A program made the position numbers and the translations under genes. Positions 19,864 to 31,309 of a stretch of DNA of 64,000 bases are shown in pieces (positions within the stretch are counted from its first letter, which is position 1; each line of letters starts with the position of its first letter). The notes under the pieces are model-generated. The model was not told the DNA's origin and did not search any database. It was given only the letters and a program-made list of their open reading frames with translations. Source of the stretch: Heracleum sosnowskyi. Taxonomy: Eukaryota; Streptophyta; Magnoliopsida; Apiales; Apiaceae. The stretch spans positions 310,001 through 374,000 of the forward strand of contig JAUIZM010000016.1 in NCBI GenBank assembly GCA_030848705.1, in the 5' to 3' direction.

Positions 19864-22310
19864 GTTTCCTTGGGTCCTGTCTTGTTAGCCTTTGCATTCC
19901 CTTTTGTACCATTTTTCACTTTGGGCTCAGATTGATTCAAATCAATCTTTACCCTTGGTGTTGATTTCTGAGGGTTGCTCATATTTTCATTCATAGCATG
20001 CATAGTTGGAGGAACAATCATGTTATTCATGTTCCATGGCATTTGTGGCATGTTAAACATATTCATGTAAGGATTAGGCACAAATGGCATGCTAGCATAT
20101 GGATTCTGAAATTGTGCATATGGAGCAAACATGTTAGGCATAACAGGCATTTTAGGCATGGAACTGTTCATTGTAGGCTTGGGCATTTTCACATTAGCAG
20201 ATTTCTTAACAGATTTGCAGTTAGTAGATAAATGATTAACACTTCCACAATTGACACATGTCTTTCTAGGTGCGTATTTATCAGGTGTGTAATTGTTGTG
20301 TTTGTTAATCCCTACCTTGCCATTTCTGTTATTCTTTTTATTTCCCTTAGCCTCAACCTGAACTTTCTCTAACTTGTCTTTCAATTGCTTGTTAGACAAG
20401 TTACCTACATTAGCTCTCTCAACAGACTTCTCAACTTTCTTTGATTTACTAGACTCACCTTGAACAAAGTTCTTGGTGACAGGACCATACTTGTTATTAA
20501 GTCTAGTGAGTTCATCCTTTCTTTTCTCTGTCAACGAAACAGCCTGATCGGTTGATGGTTCATCTGTCAACGAAACATTGCATTCCGTTGACATATCAAC
20601 CTTCAACAAATGATCCTTGTTGTTTGTTGACTCAGTTTCTGATTCTAAGGTTTCACCAACATACCCTAGCTTCTCTTTGTTCCTTTTCCATGATTGCTCA
20701 CAGAAGGATTCCACGCCTTGAACATTAATTATGTTGGCAGCAACATTCCTGGCATCCTTCCATTTTGCAATCACACCTTGTTCTATCTTAAGTTGTGTTT
20801 TAAGAATTTCTTCCCTTTGTAACACGTTCTCAAGTTCCTTCTTAGCATCCCTACTAACACATCTCATTTTCTCAAATTCAATGAGCTGTGCTTCTAACAT
20901 TGCATTCCTATCACTTAAGAGCAGATTGGTCTCTTTTATTCTAGAATTCTCTTTAGTAAGTGATTTAAGAGTAACACGCAAATTATATAATACAGTAGAC
21001 ATCTCATTTACTGCACTGTCGCATTCCTCTTTAGAAAGCTCAAAAAGATTAGTAATTGTTACCTGGTTGCTTGAGGAACTTGCTTCCTGCTCATGATTGT
21101 CAGCCATAAGAGCCAAGTTGACATACTCAACATCATCATCAGAATCTTCACCATTACCAGCCCAATCATACTCCTGAGACATGAAAGCCTTTTCTTTTTG
21201 TTTGAGAAGTTCAAAGTATTTCTTTTTATAATCAACAGGCTCAAATTTCCTGTTGCCCTTCTCAACCTTGAGCTTTCTGCAGTCTCCAGCAAAATGACCA
21301 AGCATTCCACAATTGAAACATTTTGACTTAGACTTTTCAATCCAGTTTGTTTTGCTAGGTTGAAAGTCTCTTCTTGGTGGCCTTGCTTCTGAGTTTCTTT
21401 TGAACTTGAACTTAGAGAATTTTCTAGACAGAAAAGCAATGTGTTCATCAATCTCATCTAAGTCATCCAAGTTGGCTGGTTCTGATTCTTCTTCTTCTGT
21501 CATCTTGTCTTTACCCTTGCTAACATCACTCCTACAACTAGATCGACTAGTTGTGGCCTTTGCAGCTTCTTTATTGTCATCTTCAAGTTGGTTCACAGAT
21601 GCAATCAATGCAATAGATCCACCCTTCTTTTGTACCTTTTCAATTTCCTCATCTTGCTCCATTTCCAGCTCATAAGTCTTCAAGGTTCCATAAAGCCTTT
21701 CAAGAGTGTAGTCTTTGTACTCTTGAGTGTTTCTGAGAGAAACAGTCATAGGCTTCCATTCTTTTGGAAGAGCTCTAAGAAATTTAAGGTTTGAATCCTT
21801 GGTTTGATAGATCCTCCCATACAACTTTAATCCATTCAAAAGCTTTTGAAACCTACTAAATGTGTCATTTATGGTTTCACCAGCTTTAAAATGAAAATGC
21901 TCATATTGTTGTATAAGGAGTTGCATTTTATTTTCCCTGACTTGCTCAGTTCCTTCACAGAGAGTTCTAACAGTATCCCATACTTCCTTAGAGGTTGTAC
22001 AGTTGATAACATTGTCAAACATCTCTTGCTCCAAACCATTAAACAGAATGTTCATGGTCCTTTTGTCTTTATGGACTTCTGCAATATCTTCAACAGTCCA
22101 TTCTGAGACAGTTTTTGGAATCTCTACATCAGGTGCATCATCTGGCAGTCCAACTCTAGAATCAAGCTTCATGGGAACGTGTGGACCTTTCTCAATGCAG
22201 TCTACATACCTCTCATCCATAGACATGAGATGTAAATGCATCTTTACTTTCCAGTGAAAGTAATTGTCTTTATCAAGAACTGGTATCTTCACACGTGCAT
22301 CCTTCTTCAC
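19842..22310 (-). CDS. gag: Element B gag, two zinc knuckles, no AUG at apparent N-terminus
   Basis: About 820 codons. The N-terminal part is a UBN2-type copia gag (KIPVLDKDNYFHWKVKM, WDTVRTLCEGTEQV, about residues 8-200). A coiled, charged middle follows, with two CCHC zinc knuckles: CFNCGMLGHFAGDC near 330 and CVNCGSVNHLSTNC near 683. A Met/Pro/Asn-rich stretch precedes the end KETWVPKST. Gag would form the particle and bind genomic RNA. The conserved frame opens at a GTG (22310), preceded by CTG and, eight codons upstream, by a stop. The first in-frame ATG is only at 22241, inside the conserved domain. Either start AUG was lost or a non-AUG start is used. The last 22 bp overlap pol, which lies in the -1 frame. 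Confidence 0.9.
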   Translation of the reverse strand: MKKDARVKIPVLDKDNYFHWKVKMHLHLMSMDERYVDCIEKGPHVPMKLDSRVGLPDDAPDVEIPKTVSEWTVEDIAEVHKDKRTMNILFNGLEQEMFDNVINCTTSKEVWDTVRTLCEGTEQVRENKMQLLIQQYEHFHFKAGETINDTFSRFQKLLNGLKLYGRIYQTKDSNLKFLRALPKEWKPMTVSLRNTQEYKDYTLERLYGTLKTYELEMEQDEEIEKVQKKGGSIALIASVNQLEDDNKEAAKATTSRSSCRSDVSKGKDKMTEEEESEPANLDDLDEIDEHIAFLSRKFSKFKFKRNSEARPPRRDFQPSKTNWIEKSKSKCFNCGMLGHFAGDCRKLKVEKGNRKFEPVDYKKKYFELLKQKEKAFMSQEYDWAGNGEDSDDDVEYVNLALMADNHEQEASSSSNQVTITNLFELSKEECDSAVNEMSTVLYNLRVTLKSLTKENSRIKETNLLLSDRNAMLEAQLIEFEKMRCVSRDAKKELENVLQREEILKTQLKIEQGVIAKWKDARNVAANIINVQGVESFCEQSWKRNKEKLGYVGETLESETESTNNKDHLLKVDMSTECNVSLTDEPSTDQAVSLTEKRKDELTRLNNKYGPVTKNFVQGESSKSKKVEKSVERANVGNLSNKQLKDKLEKVQVEAKGNKKNNRNGKVGINKHNNYTPDKYAPRKTCVNCGSVNHLSTNCKSVKKSANVKMPKPTMNSSMPKMPVMPNMFAPYAQFQNPYASMPFVPNPYMNMFNMPQMPWNMNNMIVPPTMHAMNENMSNPQKSTPRVKIDLNQSEPKVKNGTKGNAKANKTGPKETWVPKST

Positions 22311-22363
22311 CAGGGTTTCTGTTTTTGGTCTTGATCTTTAAACTTCTTGTATGTTAGAAGCTC

Positions 22364-22375
22364 GCTCTGATACCA
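22364..22375 (-). other. Primer binding site of element B (initiator Met-tRNA)
   Basis: The minus strand reads TGGTATCAGAGC two bases after the 5' LTR end (CA). It complements the 3' end of plant initiator Met-tRNA, the usual primer of plant copia elements. Confidence 0.9.
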
Positions 22376-22377
22376 AT

Positions 22378-23396
22378 TGTTATTCCCAAATGACCTAACA
22401 GAATTGTAGAAGGGGGGGTTGAATACAATTTTTGATATTTTCTTGAAACTAAACACTTTTTAAAATAAAACTGAACTGAATAAATAAAAACACAAGATAT
22501 AAATAATTCAGTTGGATTGTTTGATGATCCAACTGAAGTGTTTTTATTGCGGAAATAATCTGTGATACAAAAGTACACAGCTGCTCAGTTACAAGGTTGT
22601 AGAGAAGAATTGCTCTCAAAAATAGCTAATACAATCTATTTGTTTTTCTTCTCTTCTTTCTAAAGTAACTGCTACACTTGGTTATATAATCCCAAGTTTA
22701 CAATTCTACGTTTGGTTAAACTAAAGAATAATAGTAGTAACCATCAGTAGCTTGCTTTTCATTCCTTTTGTCCAATGGTCCTTGGAGATCTTTGCTTTTG
22801 TCTTCATGCTCATTATAATCATTTCCAAGAGCCTTATTGGAAATTGGAATGTTTCCTTATTTCCAGTAACCACTTTGATGGCTTCCAATGCAAAGTACAC
22901 TTCCATATCTCCTTTTAGATCTGTTCAGTAAACTGTCACTATCACTTTGTCAACTGTTCAAAAAGCAACATTGATTCGTTGATAGCAAGGAGATGTGTTT
23001 CGTTGATAGCTTCATTCTTCATTCCGTTGATGGTGTTTCCCTCGTTTCGTTGATGGGTAAACTCCATACCGTTGACAGAGTAATCTTCATACCGTTGACA
23101 TGTCTTCACTTAGTCAAAATTACAAGGCATAACATATTTACAATTAACCAACCTATTTTGCCTATCTAGTACTTAGTCAACATGACTTAGAAAACCTATC
23201 TAAAACATATAACAGAATGCCTATCATACTGTGAAGTATTGTACAATGCAATTGCTACAACACTCATTTCGTTGATGAGCTTCCTGTCAACGGAATGCTG
23301 CAAAGCATGCCATTTCGTTGACAGTTACAGAAATGACTTTACACAAATTCTACTAAGTGTTTTATGTTTATCATCAAGAACAACATATTCCTAACA
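22378..23396 (-). repeat. 5' LTR of element B
   Basis: 1019 bp, identical by eye to the 3' LTR. The TATA-like box is TTATATAA (plus strand 22682-22689). The GATCA duplication follows at 23397. Confidence 0.95.
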
Positions 23397-24426
23397 GATC
23401 AGCGGAAGGACGCTGTGTATTTCCAATTTATTTAAGAACTGGGTATCACCAGTTGGAAGTTAAATCCGAGGATATACCCAAGACTGCGATTCGTACTTGG
23501 AATAGACACTCCGAGTTTTCAGCGAGGTTATTTTGGGTTGACTAATGCACCCACAAATTTTATGGAATGTAATGAATTGGCTTTGAGTTATCCGTGATAG
23601 TAGATAACATGAAATGGAGAAATGGCTAGAATTGACCTAGAATTATGACTGTGAGATACACTACCATCCGGGGAAGGCCAATGTGGTGGCCGATACCCTT
23701 ATTTAAAATGAGACAGAGATGGATTCTGAATGATCGGGAGTTAAAGGATGAGATTTTACACAAAACCCAAGTTAGTCCAACAAACTAGAAGGACAAAATA
23801 TTTCACCACCAAGCGGCTAGTGACAACCAAGACAGACAGAGAAAGTATGCGGACTAAGCCCGCGAGTATAGAGATAGTAATGCTATTGATAAGCTAAATG
23901 GCATGTTGATGGATGACAAGCAAGTTTATGTTGGTGTAATTTCTGTGCAAACAAGATAGATAATATGAGGTTAGAGATTCGTGATGCTAAAAGATATCCT
24001 CGTGGAAGGAATTAATGAGATTTGGAAAGAAAGAGAAGTTGAGCCCGAGATTCATTGGGCCATCTGAGATTTTAAAACGCGTCAGGAAGGTGGCCTACGA
24101 GCCAGCCTTACCCCCCCAAACTTGTAGAATGGTAATAACGGGGTTCATGTGTCAATGCTACGTCAGTATACTATAGATGCCCGGCATATGTTAGAGTACG
24201 AGCAGGTAGATATACAACCTGGTCTGACTTACAAAGAACAACCTGTGGAAATCACGGATAGAAAAGAGCAAGTGCTAAGTGACGAGGTTGCCAAGCTAGT
24301 GAGAGGTTTGTGGAAAATCAAGAGGTGAAAGAATCCACCTGGGAGTTAGAAAGTTCAATGGGAGAGAAGTACCCCCAGTTATTCCTAAGTTGATTCCGGG
24401 ACGGAATCCTTTTAAGGAGGGGAGAC
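23397..24426 (+). pseudogene. Chromovirus RT-RNase H-integrase remnant, right part
   Basis: Continues the fossil cut at 10272. Visible pieces are RT (LRTGYHQLEVKSEDIPKTAI about 23440-23500; FGLTNAPTNFM about 23530-23570 in another frame), RNase H end (HYHPGKANVVADTL about 23660-23705), integrase (RQRKYAD, about 23830-23860), the tail KLSPRFIGPSEILKRV (about 24035-24085), and then the C-terminal segment EYEQVDIQPGLTYKEQPVEI, which is typical of Tekay/Del chromoviruses. Many stops and frameshifts. A purine tract TAAGGAGGGGAGA (24413-24425) precedes the LTR. Confidence 0.8.
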
Positions 24427-27400
24427 TATAATAACCCGAATTTTTGGAAAAATTTAAAACCTTTCTTATTATGATGAAGTGCATCAGTGAATGGTGAATT
24501 TGGTGGATGAATAGTGATTTTGAGGGTTAAGAAAATTTTTCATGCCACCTATGTATGAGACGTAGTGTGGATGTTCCGAAGTCGTATTAGTGATCTACGG
24601 AGTAAATAAGTGAATGCAAAGACGATCGGAATTCAGAAATTCCAAATTTTATTTTGGTGTAATATTCGACCGGGCAGCGAATTATATATTATTATATTCA
24701 AGAGATGAGATATTAAAATTGAGGATTTGAGGATTTAATATTTTGGAATTTTATTATTTTATTAAAGTCGATTTAAGGATTCGATTGATGAAGTGAATAG
24801 TTACTATTCACTGCGAAGATCGCGTAGAGTTTTACTCGCTCTTTTTGGAAAATATTTCGAATCGTTTCAAGAGGAACAAGGCAACATCTACAGGATTAAA
24901 TATAGACATGGAAGTAACATGTAACAAGATTAATTCGAGGGATGCAACATTTGGATCATCCATGTGAAAAGAAACGAACCAGTAAAGCTACTTTAACCAA
25001 ACGCATGCATGCGCGACAAGTGTCCCTGTGACTAGCCAAAATGTGGTGACTCACCACTTTCTAATACAAAATATCAGCCTTATCATTAATTGGCCAAAAC
25101 AAAAAGAAAAGAAGAATTCTTCCATTTTGAAGAGAAAACCCGAGGGAGAAATGAGGAGAAAAATGGTGGAGGAAGAAGTGACCATAACTTGAGTTTCTCT
25201 TGGCGGTTTTTGGCGTTCCACCACTCAAATCGAAACTCTCGAGAAGATCTACGCAACCATGGTAAGCGCTCGCCTCACCTCTGTGAATTACCCCTTCGAT
25301 TTCAGTGATTAACAGTTGGAGAAGATGATGAATAGTAACTTGTATTTTGTTTTGTTTTTGGATATTGAGTTTGTGGCTTCCAAAGGTTGTATTAAGCAAG
25401 GATCTAAGGTTACATAAGGAATATATCAGCAAGCAAGCTTGGAGAAGGTATAAATCGTGAAACCCTTGAAGTATTATAAGGTTTATGGATGATTAATGGT
25501 GTTTATGCATGTTTATAGCCTTAGTTGTTATGATTGGGCTTTGATCTAAGTTATAATGAGTTATATGAACGGAAAGGCATTGCTTGGCCTCAGTTCTATG
25601 TTATATAAGATGTATGTGTTGTGTGGAGTGATCGATATGCATTTTGGAGGATTTGAAATTTGGGAATATCCGAGTTATAGCCGTCGTAATGCCCAAATTT
25701 TTACCTACTGATTGGTTCCCTGTTTTTCCTCTGTTAGAGCTCGACCCTTCAGTCCTACTGCCCATGATTGTGTAGTTTATGTTATAAGCTTCGTAATGAT
25801 ATGTGGTTCGCCTAATTTGGCCGAACGGTTTAAGCGAAAAGTGAGTTTTAGTAAACGCCGTTCGGAGGAACAATCCATCTCTGGTCAGTCATTTTGAGGC
25901 TATATTTGGACCACTTAGAAGCCATATTAAAATGTGAAACTTTGAGAAATAATACTAGAGACAGTTGGGAAGGCTCACGAAAACGATTCGGATTAAAAAG
26001 ATTATTTTTCGATTTTATAAAAATGGTTTATCCGAGGTCGCGCAAGTGAAAACCACTAAGAACATGGCTTAGAAACCAATGTTGTAAATGGTTAAGTATA
26101 ACTTGTATTCGAGAATCGATTTCGGACTAAACCTACGATTTAAGTAATTGTCGATTAAACATGGACTTAGTATGAGCCTATAACGAGCTAGTAATTCCTT
26201 GGTTGTGTTTCGCTTACGTGTTTAAGCATTGAGTACAAGTGGATTATCCAGGGGATTAACCGTGTGTTTTCGTTTGACTTTGTCTAGATTGTCCGGCACC
26301 GTCGCGAACCCCTATCACTTCTCGAGCATCAGGCAAGTTTACTAACCCTTACTCTATTGTTAGAGTGGGCATATTTTCGAATGTTTAATACTTGTTGATT
26401 CAAAAATATATCTATATATATATATATATTCTTTGTTCCAAGTATCGTACAAGTTTTCTCATTCTATGCTTTATTTTAAGTTATAATATTCTGATGATGC
26501 ATATGGTATATTATGCATGCTTTCAAACCTCACGTCGTATATGGATGTGATGGTATAAAAGATATTGAGATTATAGTATATGCATGTGATAGAGGCAAGT
26601 TTTCAAACCTATGCCTTTATAAACTGATGATGTGATAAATAAGATATTGAGATATATGCTATGTGTTCATGATTTCAAATCGATACTTATGATGCTAAGT
26701 ACAAGTTGGATTTACAAGCTATGGTTATGGCAATATTCATAAGCCAATATGTTAAGAAAAATCCCTTAGTAGGGGGTATATACTCTGTATTTATACTACG
26801 GACCGGGAATGGTATCAGTTGTTATCTAGGGTTATATTATTATTATTTTATCCATTATTTTGTTAAGAGGGTATTTGAGAATTACTTCTAAATAAATATT
26901 CTTTATTAAATATAGTTTTCATTAATTATTTAAAGCCCTACTTCTTAAGGAAGTATTTTGTGAAATCTATTCTTTAACCCTAGATAACTAATAAAGTTTT
27001 ATTCAGACAATTATAAATATAATTAGGGAAGGTTCCCACATCTATTTCCCTTTTAAGTCTATATTCGGAAAGACTTAAATGTTCGCTCAAACTACAAGAC
27101 TCATGGGACCTCTCTCAAGATTTTAATGTTTGTTTCAAGTGGACTGCCCAGTCCTAAATCTTTTTGAAACTATTCATTTAACAGCTTTGTATGCTACCAT
27201 CAAAATGATTTTGATCACTTCCTCAAGACTCGAGGAGTAAGATCAGTGGAATAAGTGGTATCCATGAACAAGCATCAGCTTGGGAAATATGGGTGAATTT
27301 TCCTTTCCAACCAGATATGACTACTTTGTGGAGTCGTATACTAGGGGAAAAAAGGAAAGGAACTTTATGTTTCAGAATTATGGATTTTCTTGAACTCGGA

Positions 27401-28702
27401 GAATATGTAAGGGACTGAGTGGCGCCTGTCCCCTAAGGGAATTACGCGTAGACCGACGTTCTTCCCTTAGATTATCAGATAGTGCCCGACCGTAGGGTAA
27501 GAGGAGAGTAACAGGCCGACGGACTATGAACGGGTCTGTTCTTCCTACCTACAACCGATTGGCGGGGAGGTAAGTCGGTGTGAGACTGATTATCTTCCCT
27601 TCTACGTAGAAAAACAGCAGGGGGATTCGCCTTACGACTGATCATCGTAGGGGTATCCCTGTCGCCCAGAATCTCCGTTTACAGTTCATCATCCATGAAA
27701 GAAAATGTTTTATGCAAGTTATCAGAGAAAGGACATGTTTTAAGCAAGTTTCCAGAAAAAGAAAAGTTATTCAAGTTTATTCAAGTTTATTCAAGTTCAT
27801 GCAAGTTTATTCAAGTTAAGAAAATGGATTGGAAATATTTTACATTATATTTATTTCCAAATTATGATATGAGGTAAATGTTTGATATGAAAGATGATAT
27901 TGAATTTTCCTTATAACTTCATCTTTTAAGTTATATGTTGATAGTCTGCTTATATTCTATATAGCAGATATTTTACGAAAAGGATATACTGAGTTATCCT
28001 GTCTTTTATTTTATACTAGAACTTTGTTCATAGTATGAATATCGAAAGTTTGCAGAATATTATGGAGAGGATATTTGAAATACAACAATGGTATTTTTGG
28101 AATATATTCCGGTAAGGAAATGATTTCAGTATCAAGATATTTTGACAAGTTATTGTCGTATACCCGCTTTATTTCTGGGTTGAATAAAAGGTAGAATTAT
28201 GTCATACTTTCATTACCTTACTGAGCTATCGCTCACTCTTGCTATTATTTTATATATATTATATAGCAGCGAAGCAGGACGCCAATGGGACGGCACATAC
28301 CTCGCAAGGCGTTTTCATAAACAGTTTCTAGCAGTGATCCCGGGAGTAGTACGAACCAATCGAATCAGGCTACGGCTTTTGGTATTCAACTTATGTATAG
28401 ACATGAATGGTATTAGAGGATTGTGAGCATCAGAAGGCTAAGTTGGTAATGTAACAATACTTAGAAATTGTATCAGTAACAAATTCAAAAGACATTTGGG
28501 TATTGTAATAAAAGTTAGTTATTCCGCAGTTGTTGTATTGTGTCATTTCTGAGACTCTAACCTGTGTGTGTGTGTGTGAGAGACATATATTGTGGGGTCA
28601 TGAGCAGGTGAAATATGAATGGTGTGAGTAATACAGGTAAGGCAAGGAGTACATGGATCGTGACTACCCTAAATCCCCGACCCCGGATTTGGGGCTGTTA
28701 CA
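24427..28702 (+). repeat. 3' LTR of the chromovirus, about 4.3 kb
   Basis: Begins TATAATAACCCG just after the polypurine tract and ends GGGCTGTTACA. The termini are TA/CA, with the start probably mutated from TGTAATAACCC. No long ORF occurs. Contents include splice-like signals (ATGGTAAGC at about 25259, CAGGCAAGT at about 26329), an AT microsatellite near 26410, a short tandem of TTCAAGTTTA words at 27766-27817, a GC-richer stretch at 27420-27680, and a GT run near 28567. The 5' LTR lies outside the window, so LTR divergence cannot be measured. Confidence 0.7.
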
Positions 28703-29733
28703 ATGAATGTTCTGCTAGACTGCTTCTTGAGAAGGGCATTGTATTTAGCCTCTAGCTCCAGAAAGGCCTTGTCCTTTCTTTGCTTCTTGCAGTCATTTTC
28801 AAAATGTCCAAGCTCATGACACTTGAAGAATTTCACAGTAGAAACATCCGCTAGGTTTTTCTTTAACCCATCCTTGTTGAACTTTCTTGTTGTCTTGCCT
28901 TTGTTGAATGAACTGCCTTGATACTTTGCCTTCACTGGTTGTTTTCTCTTGAATCTTATGTTCGAGAACTTTCTTGTCATGAATGCAATGGTCATGTTGT
29001 CCATCATATATAACTCTTCCAGAGAATATAATTCATCATTCTCTTCTTCCTTGTCTTTAGTTTCCTCAGTCAATTGTTCATCATCATCAAACACCTCCTC
29101 TATCCTCAGTTCATGATTTGATAAAGAGATCTCAGATTGCTGTATGGGGTTGTTTGCAATTAAAGCACGGGTTGTCTTGACCATACTGCCTTGATTTGCT
29201 TGGATAGCTCTTTTCAATACCTACTCCAACTCATACGTCTTCAACACACCATACAAAACATCATATGTGACTTTATTCAAGTCTCTTTCTCTGATTGAGT
29301 TAACTCTTGGTTCCAGGTGATTTGGTACAGTGAGAAGAAACTTCATGTTTAGCTCCTTAGTGGTGTACACATTATCACTTAACTGAAGCTCGATGATAAG
29401 TTTGTGAAACCTCTCAAACACCTCAGTTATTCATTCATTTGGTTGAGACATGAAAACTTCATATTGAGACACCAAGATTTGCTTCTCATTCTCTTTAACC
29501 TCCTCAGTTCCTTCACACAACATCTCTATGTGATCCCAAACCGCCTTAGCAGTTTTCAAAGATTCAAAATTAGAGTACATAGAGAAGTCCATTGAATCCA
29601 TGAGGATTAACAAAAGATTGTTGTCCAAATCCACCTTCTCTCTCTCAGTTTCATTCCATTTGGTTGGATCTTTAGGCACAACTCCACTAGATACAATTTG
29701 CCTCATCTGTATCATTCCATTTGCCTTTAAAAG
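28703..29733 (-). pseudogene. Copia gag relic
   Basis: A minus-strand gag fragment in one frame with two in-frame stops (near 29431 and 29220). It has the UBN2-type core (VWDHIEMLCEGTEEVKENE, then FERFHKLIIELQLS, MKFLLTVPNHLEPR) and a CCHC-like knuckle reading FFKCHELGHFENDC, where the first Cys is Phe. It stops abruptly at the gypsy LTR end (28702/28703), consistent with the gypsy element having inserted into it. No pol is visible beside it. Confidence 0.8.
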
Positions 29734-29793
29734 ATTCTATTGTCGTCGCCAGCTCTAACCTCATCTATATCATTCCATTTGCCTTTAAAAGAC
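29701..29793 (+). repeat. 33-bp direct repeat pair around a 24-bp spacer
   Basis: CCTCATCTGTATCATTCC-type sequence at 29701-29733 recurs with one change at 29760-29793. The spacer plus the second copy (29734-29775) also recurs inverted at 34098-34139 (39 of 42 positions match). Confidence 0.75.
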
Positions 29794-30738
29794 TTACTAA
29801 TGAAGAAAACTAAATATACAATTTAAATATTCTTCTAATTTTTTAATTTGTCAATATACTTACTAATATAATAGACTAAATGTATCATTTGAATATTCTC
29901 CTAAGTTTCTATTTAAGTCAAATTTTAAAAAATTGAAAAAAAAATATCAATTCTCTATTTTTTTTCAAATTTTTGAATTAAAAAATTAAAAAAAAATTGT
30001 TAACTTATATTTCCCTAAACTTTTTCATAAGTCAAATTATCATCTTAAACTATTTTCCTAAATTTTTTATTATAAAATATCCTAAATTTTTATTATAAAA
30101 TATATTAATTACTTTTTAAATCTTTACTACTTGAGCAAACTAAATATACAATTTTAATATTATTTCCTATAAAAACTTTACTAATGTAGGAAACTAAATA
30201 TATAATTTTAATATTTTTCTAAATTGTTTGTTTATGAATATATTTACTAACATAGGAAACTAAAAGTAGACGAGGCCGGTAAGGTGGGACTATAAAATCA
30301 CCTTAATTTATTTTTCTAATTTTCTCAATTTATTAATATTAAATATTTAAAAATATCTAAATTGTATTTTAAATCTTTAATAATGAAGAAAACTAAATCT
30401 ATAAATTTTAATTTTCTTTCCTTTAAAATATTTTACTAATAAAGAAAACAAAATATACAATTTTAATATTCTCTTAAATTTTTTATTTTTCAATATACTT
30501 ACTATATAACTGTGTTCCCGTCTCGATTAATCGAAAATTGAATTAAAAAACGATTTTTTTTAAAAATTGTAAGTTGTCGACATTACATATGGAGACCCAG
30601 AAAAGGTCGTTAAATGAGAGGAAGGAATTTGCATAGTATATACTTGTTGTGCAGCATAATGTGTCCAAACTCCAAACCTAGAGCATAGGTCTGCAGTTGA
30701 GTGCTGAGTGCTGACTCTAGAGTGGATTGATTAGTAAT
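29794..30738. repeat. AT-rich degenerate tandem repeats, no gene
   Basis: Gene-free DNA. From 29794 to about 30510 a loosely periodic unit of about 50-75 bp recurs, with the core ACTAATGAAGAAAACTAAAT followed by ATACAATTTTAATATTCTC. I count at least eight decayed copies, for example at 29792, 30121, 30178, 30382 and 30431. From 30510 to 30738 I see ordinary unique-looking spacer. Confidence 0.6.
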
Positions 30739-31112
30739 GGGTTAATTATGTAGTTGGTCATTAAAATGGGTCTAAAAAATCAAGTTGGTCACCAAACTGA
30801 AAACGGTCTCAAATAGGTCATTAAAGTCGGCTACGGGTACATTCCATCAAATAATTCACTTTTTAGACGAAAAATGACGATGTATTAAATTTTTTGTGAT
30901 GTGACATCTATTTGTTAGGGTAACATATCCATTCCAAATTATAAAATCGAAGAAATCAACATTAATATTAGTATTTTCCGTTCAGAAAAGAGTGAGTTAT
31001 ATAACAAAATGTACCCATAGCTGACTTCAATGACCTACTTGAGACCGTTTTCAGTTTAGTGACCAACTTGATACTTTAAGACCACTTTAGTGACCAACTT
31101 GATAATTAACCC
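30739..31112. mobile_element. Mutator-type MITE, 374 bp, 10-bp target duplication
   Basis: The long terminal inverted repeats, over 100 bp each, start GGGTTAATTATGTAGTTGG on the left and GGGTTAATTATCAAGTTGG on the right. Both continue through GTTGGTCACYAAACTGAAAA. The perfect direct repeat GATTAGTAAT flanks it (30729-30738 and 31113-31122). No coding capacity. A 9-10 bp duplication with long terminal repeats is characteristic of Mutator-like elements. Confidence 0.85.
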
Positions 31113-31309
31113 GATTAGTAATTAGACAGATAAATACTTAATATTTGACGCTTGTATCTAAACATTTATGATTTGTATGATTTTTTCACATATTGTTATG
31201 ATGCATATATATTTAGGGTACTATTTCAACGAGAATCTCAAATAAAATAAGATATGAGATTTAATTTTTATTTTATTTTTTATTCATTAATAAATCTTAG
31301 ATATTCATT

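Larger units (their letters stand above)
10273..23396 (-). mobile_element. Copia element B, SIRE/Maximus-type, complete and apparently intact
   Basis: A full-length 13,124-bp element on the minus strand. The GATCA duplication flanks it exactly (10268-10272 and 23397-23401). Each LTR is 1019 bp, and by eye the two are identical with no indel, so insertion was recent. Reading 5' to 3' it has a 5' LTR, a primer site for initiator Met-tRNA, gag, pol, a spacer with promoter-like signals, a 1488-codon ORF, a polypurine tract and a 3' LTR. All three ORFs are open. It sits inside the RT region of the gypsy fossil. This copy is the best candidate here for an autonomous, possibly active, element. One caution is that gag has no AUG at its apparent N-terminus. 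Confidence 0.97.

Noticed and set aside
26706..28426. Short frames of 60-75 codons in the 4.3-kb chromovirus LTR
   Set aside because: No codon bias, no motifs and no counterpart in the other elements; ordinary open stretches in non-coding LTR.
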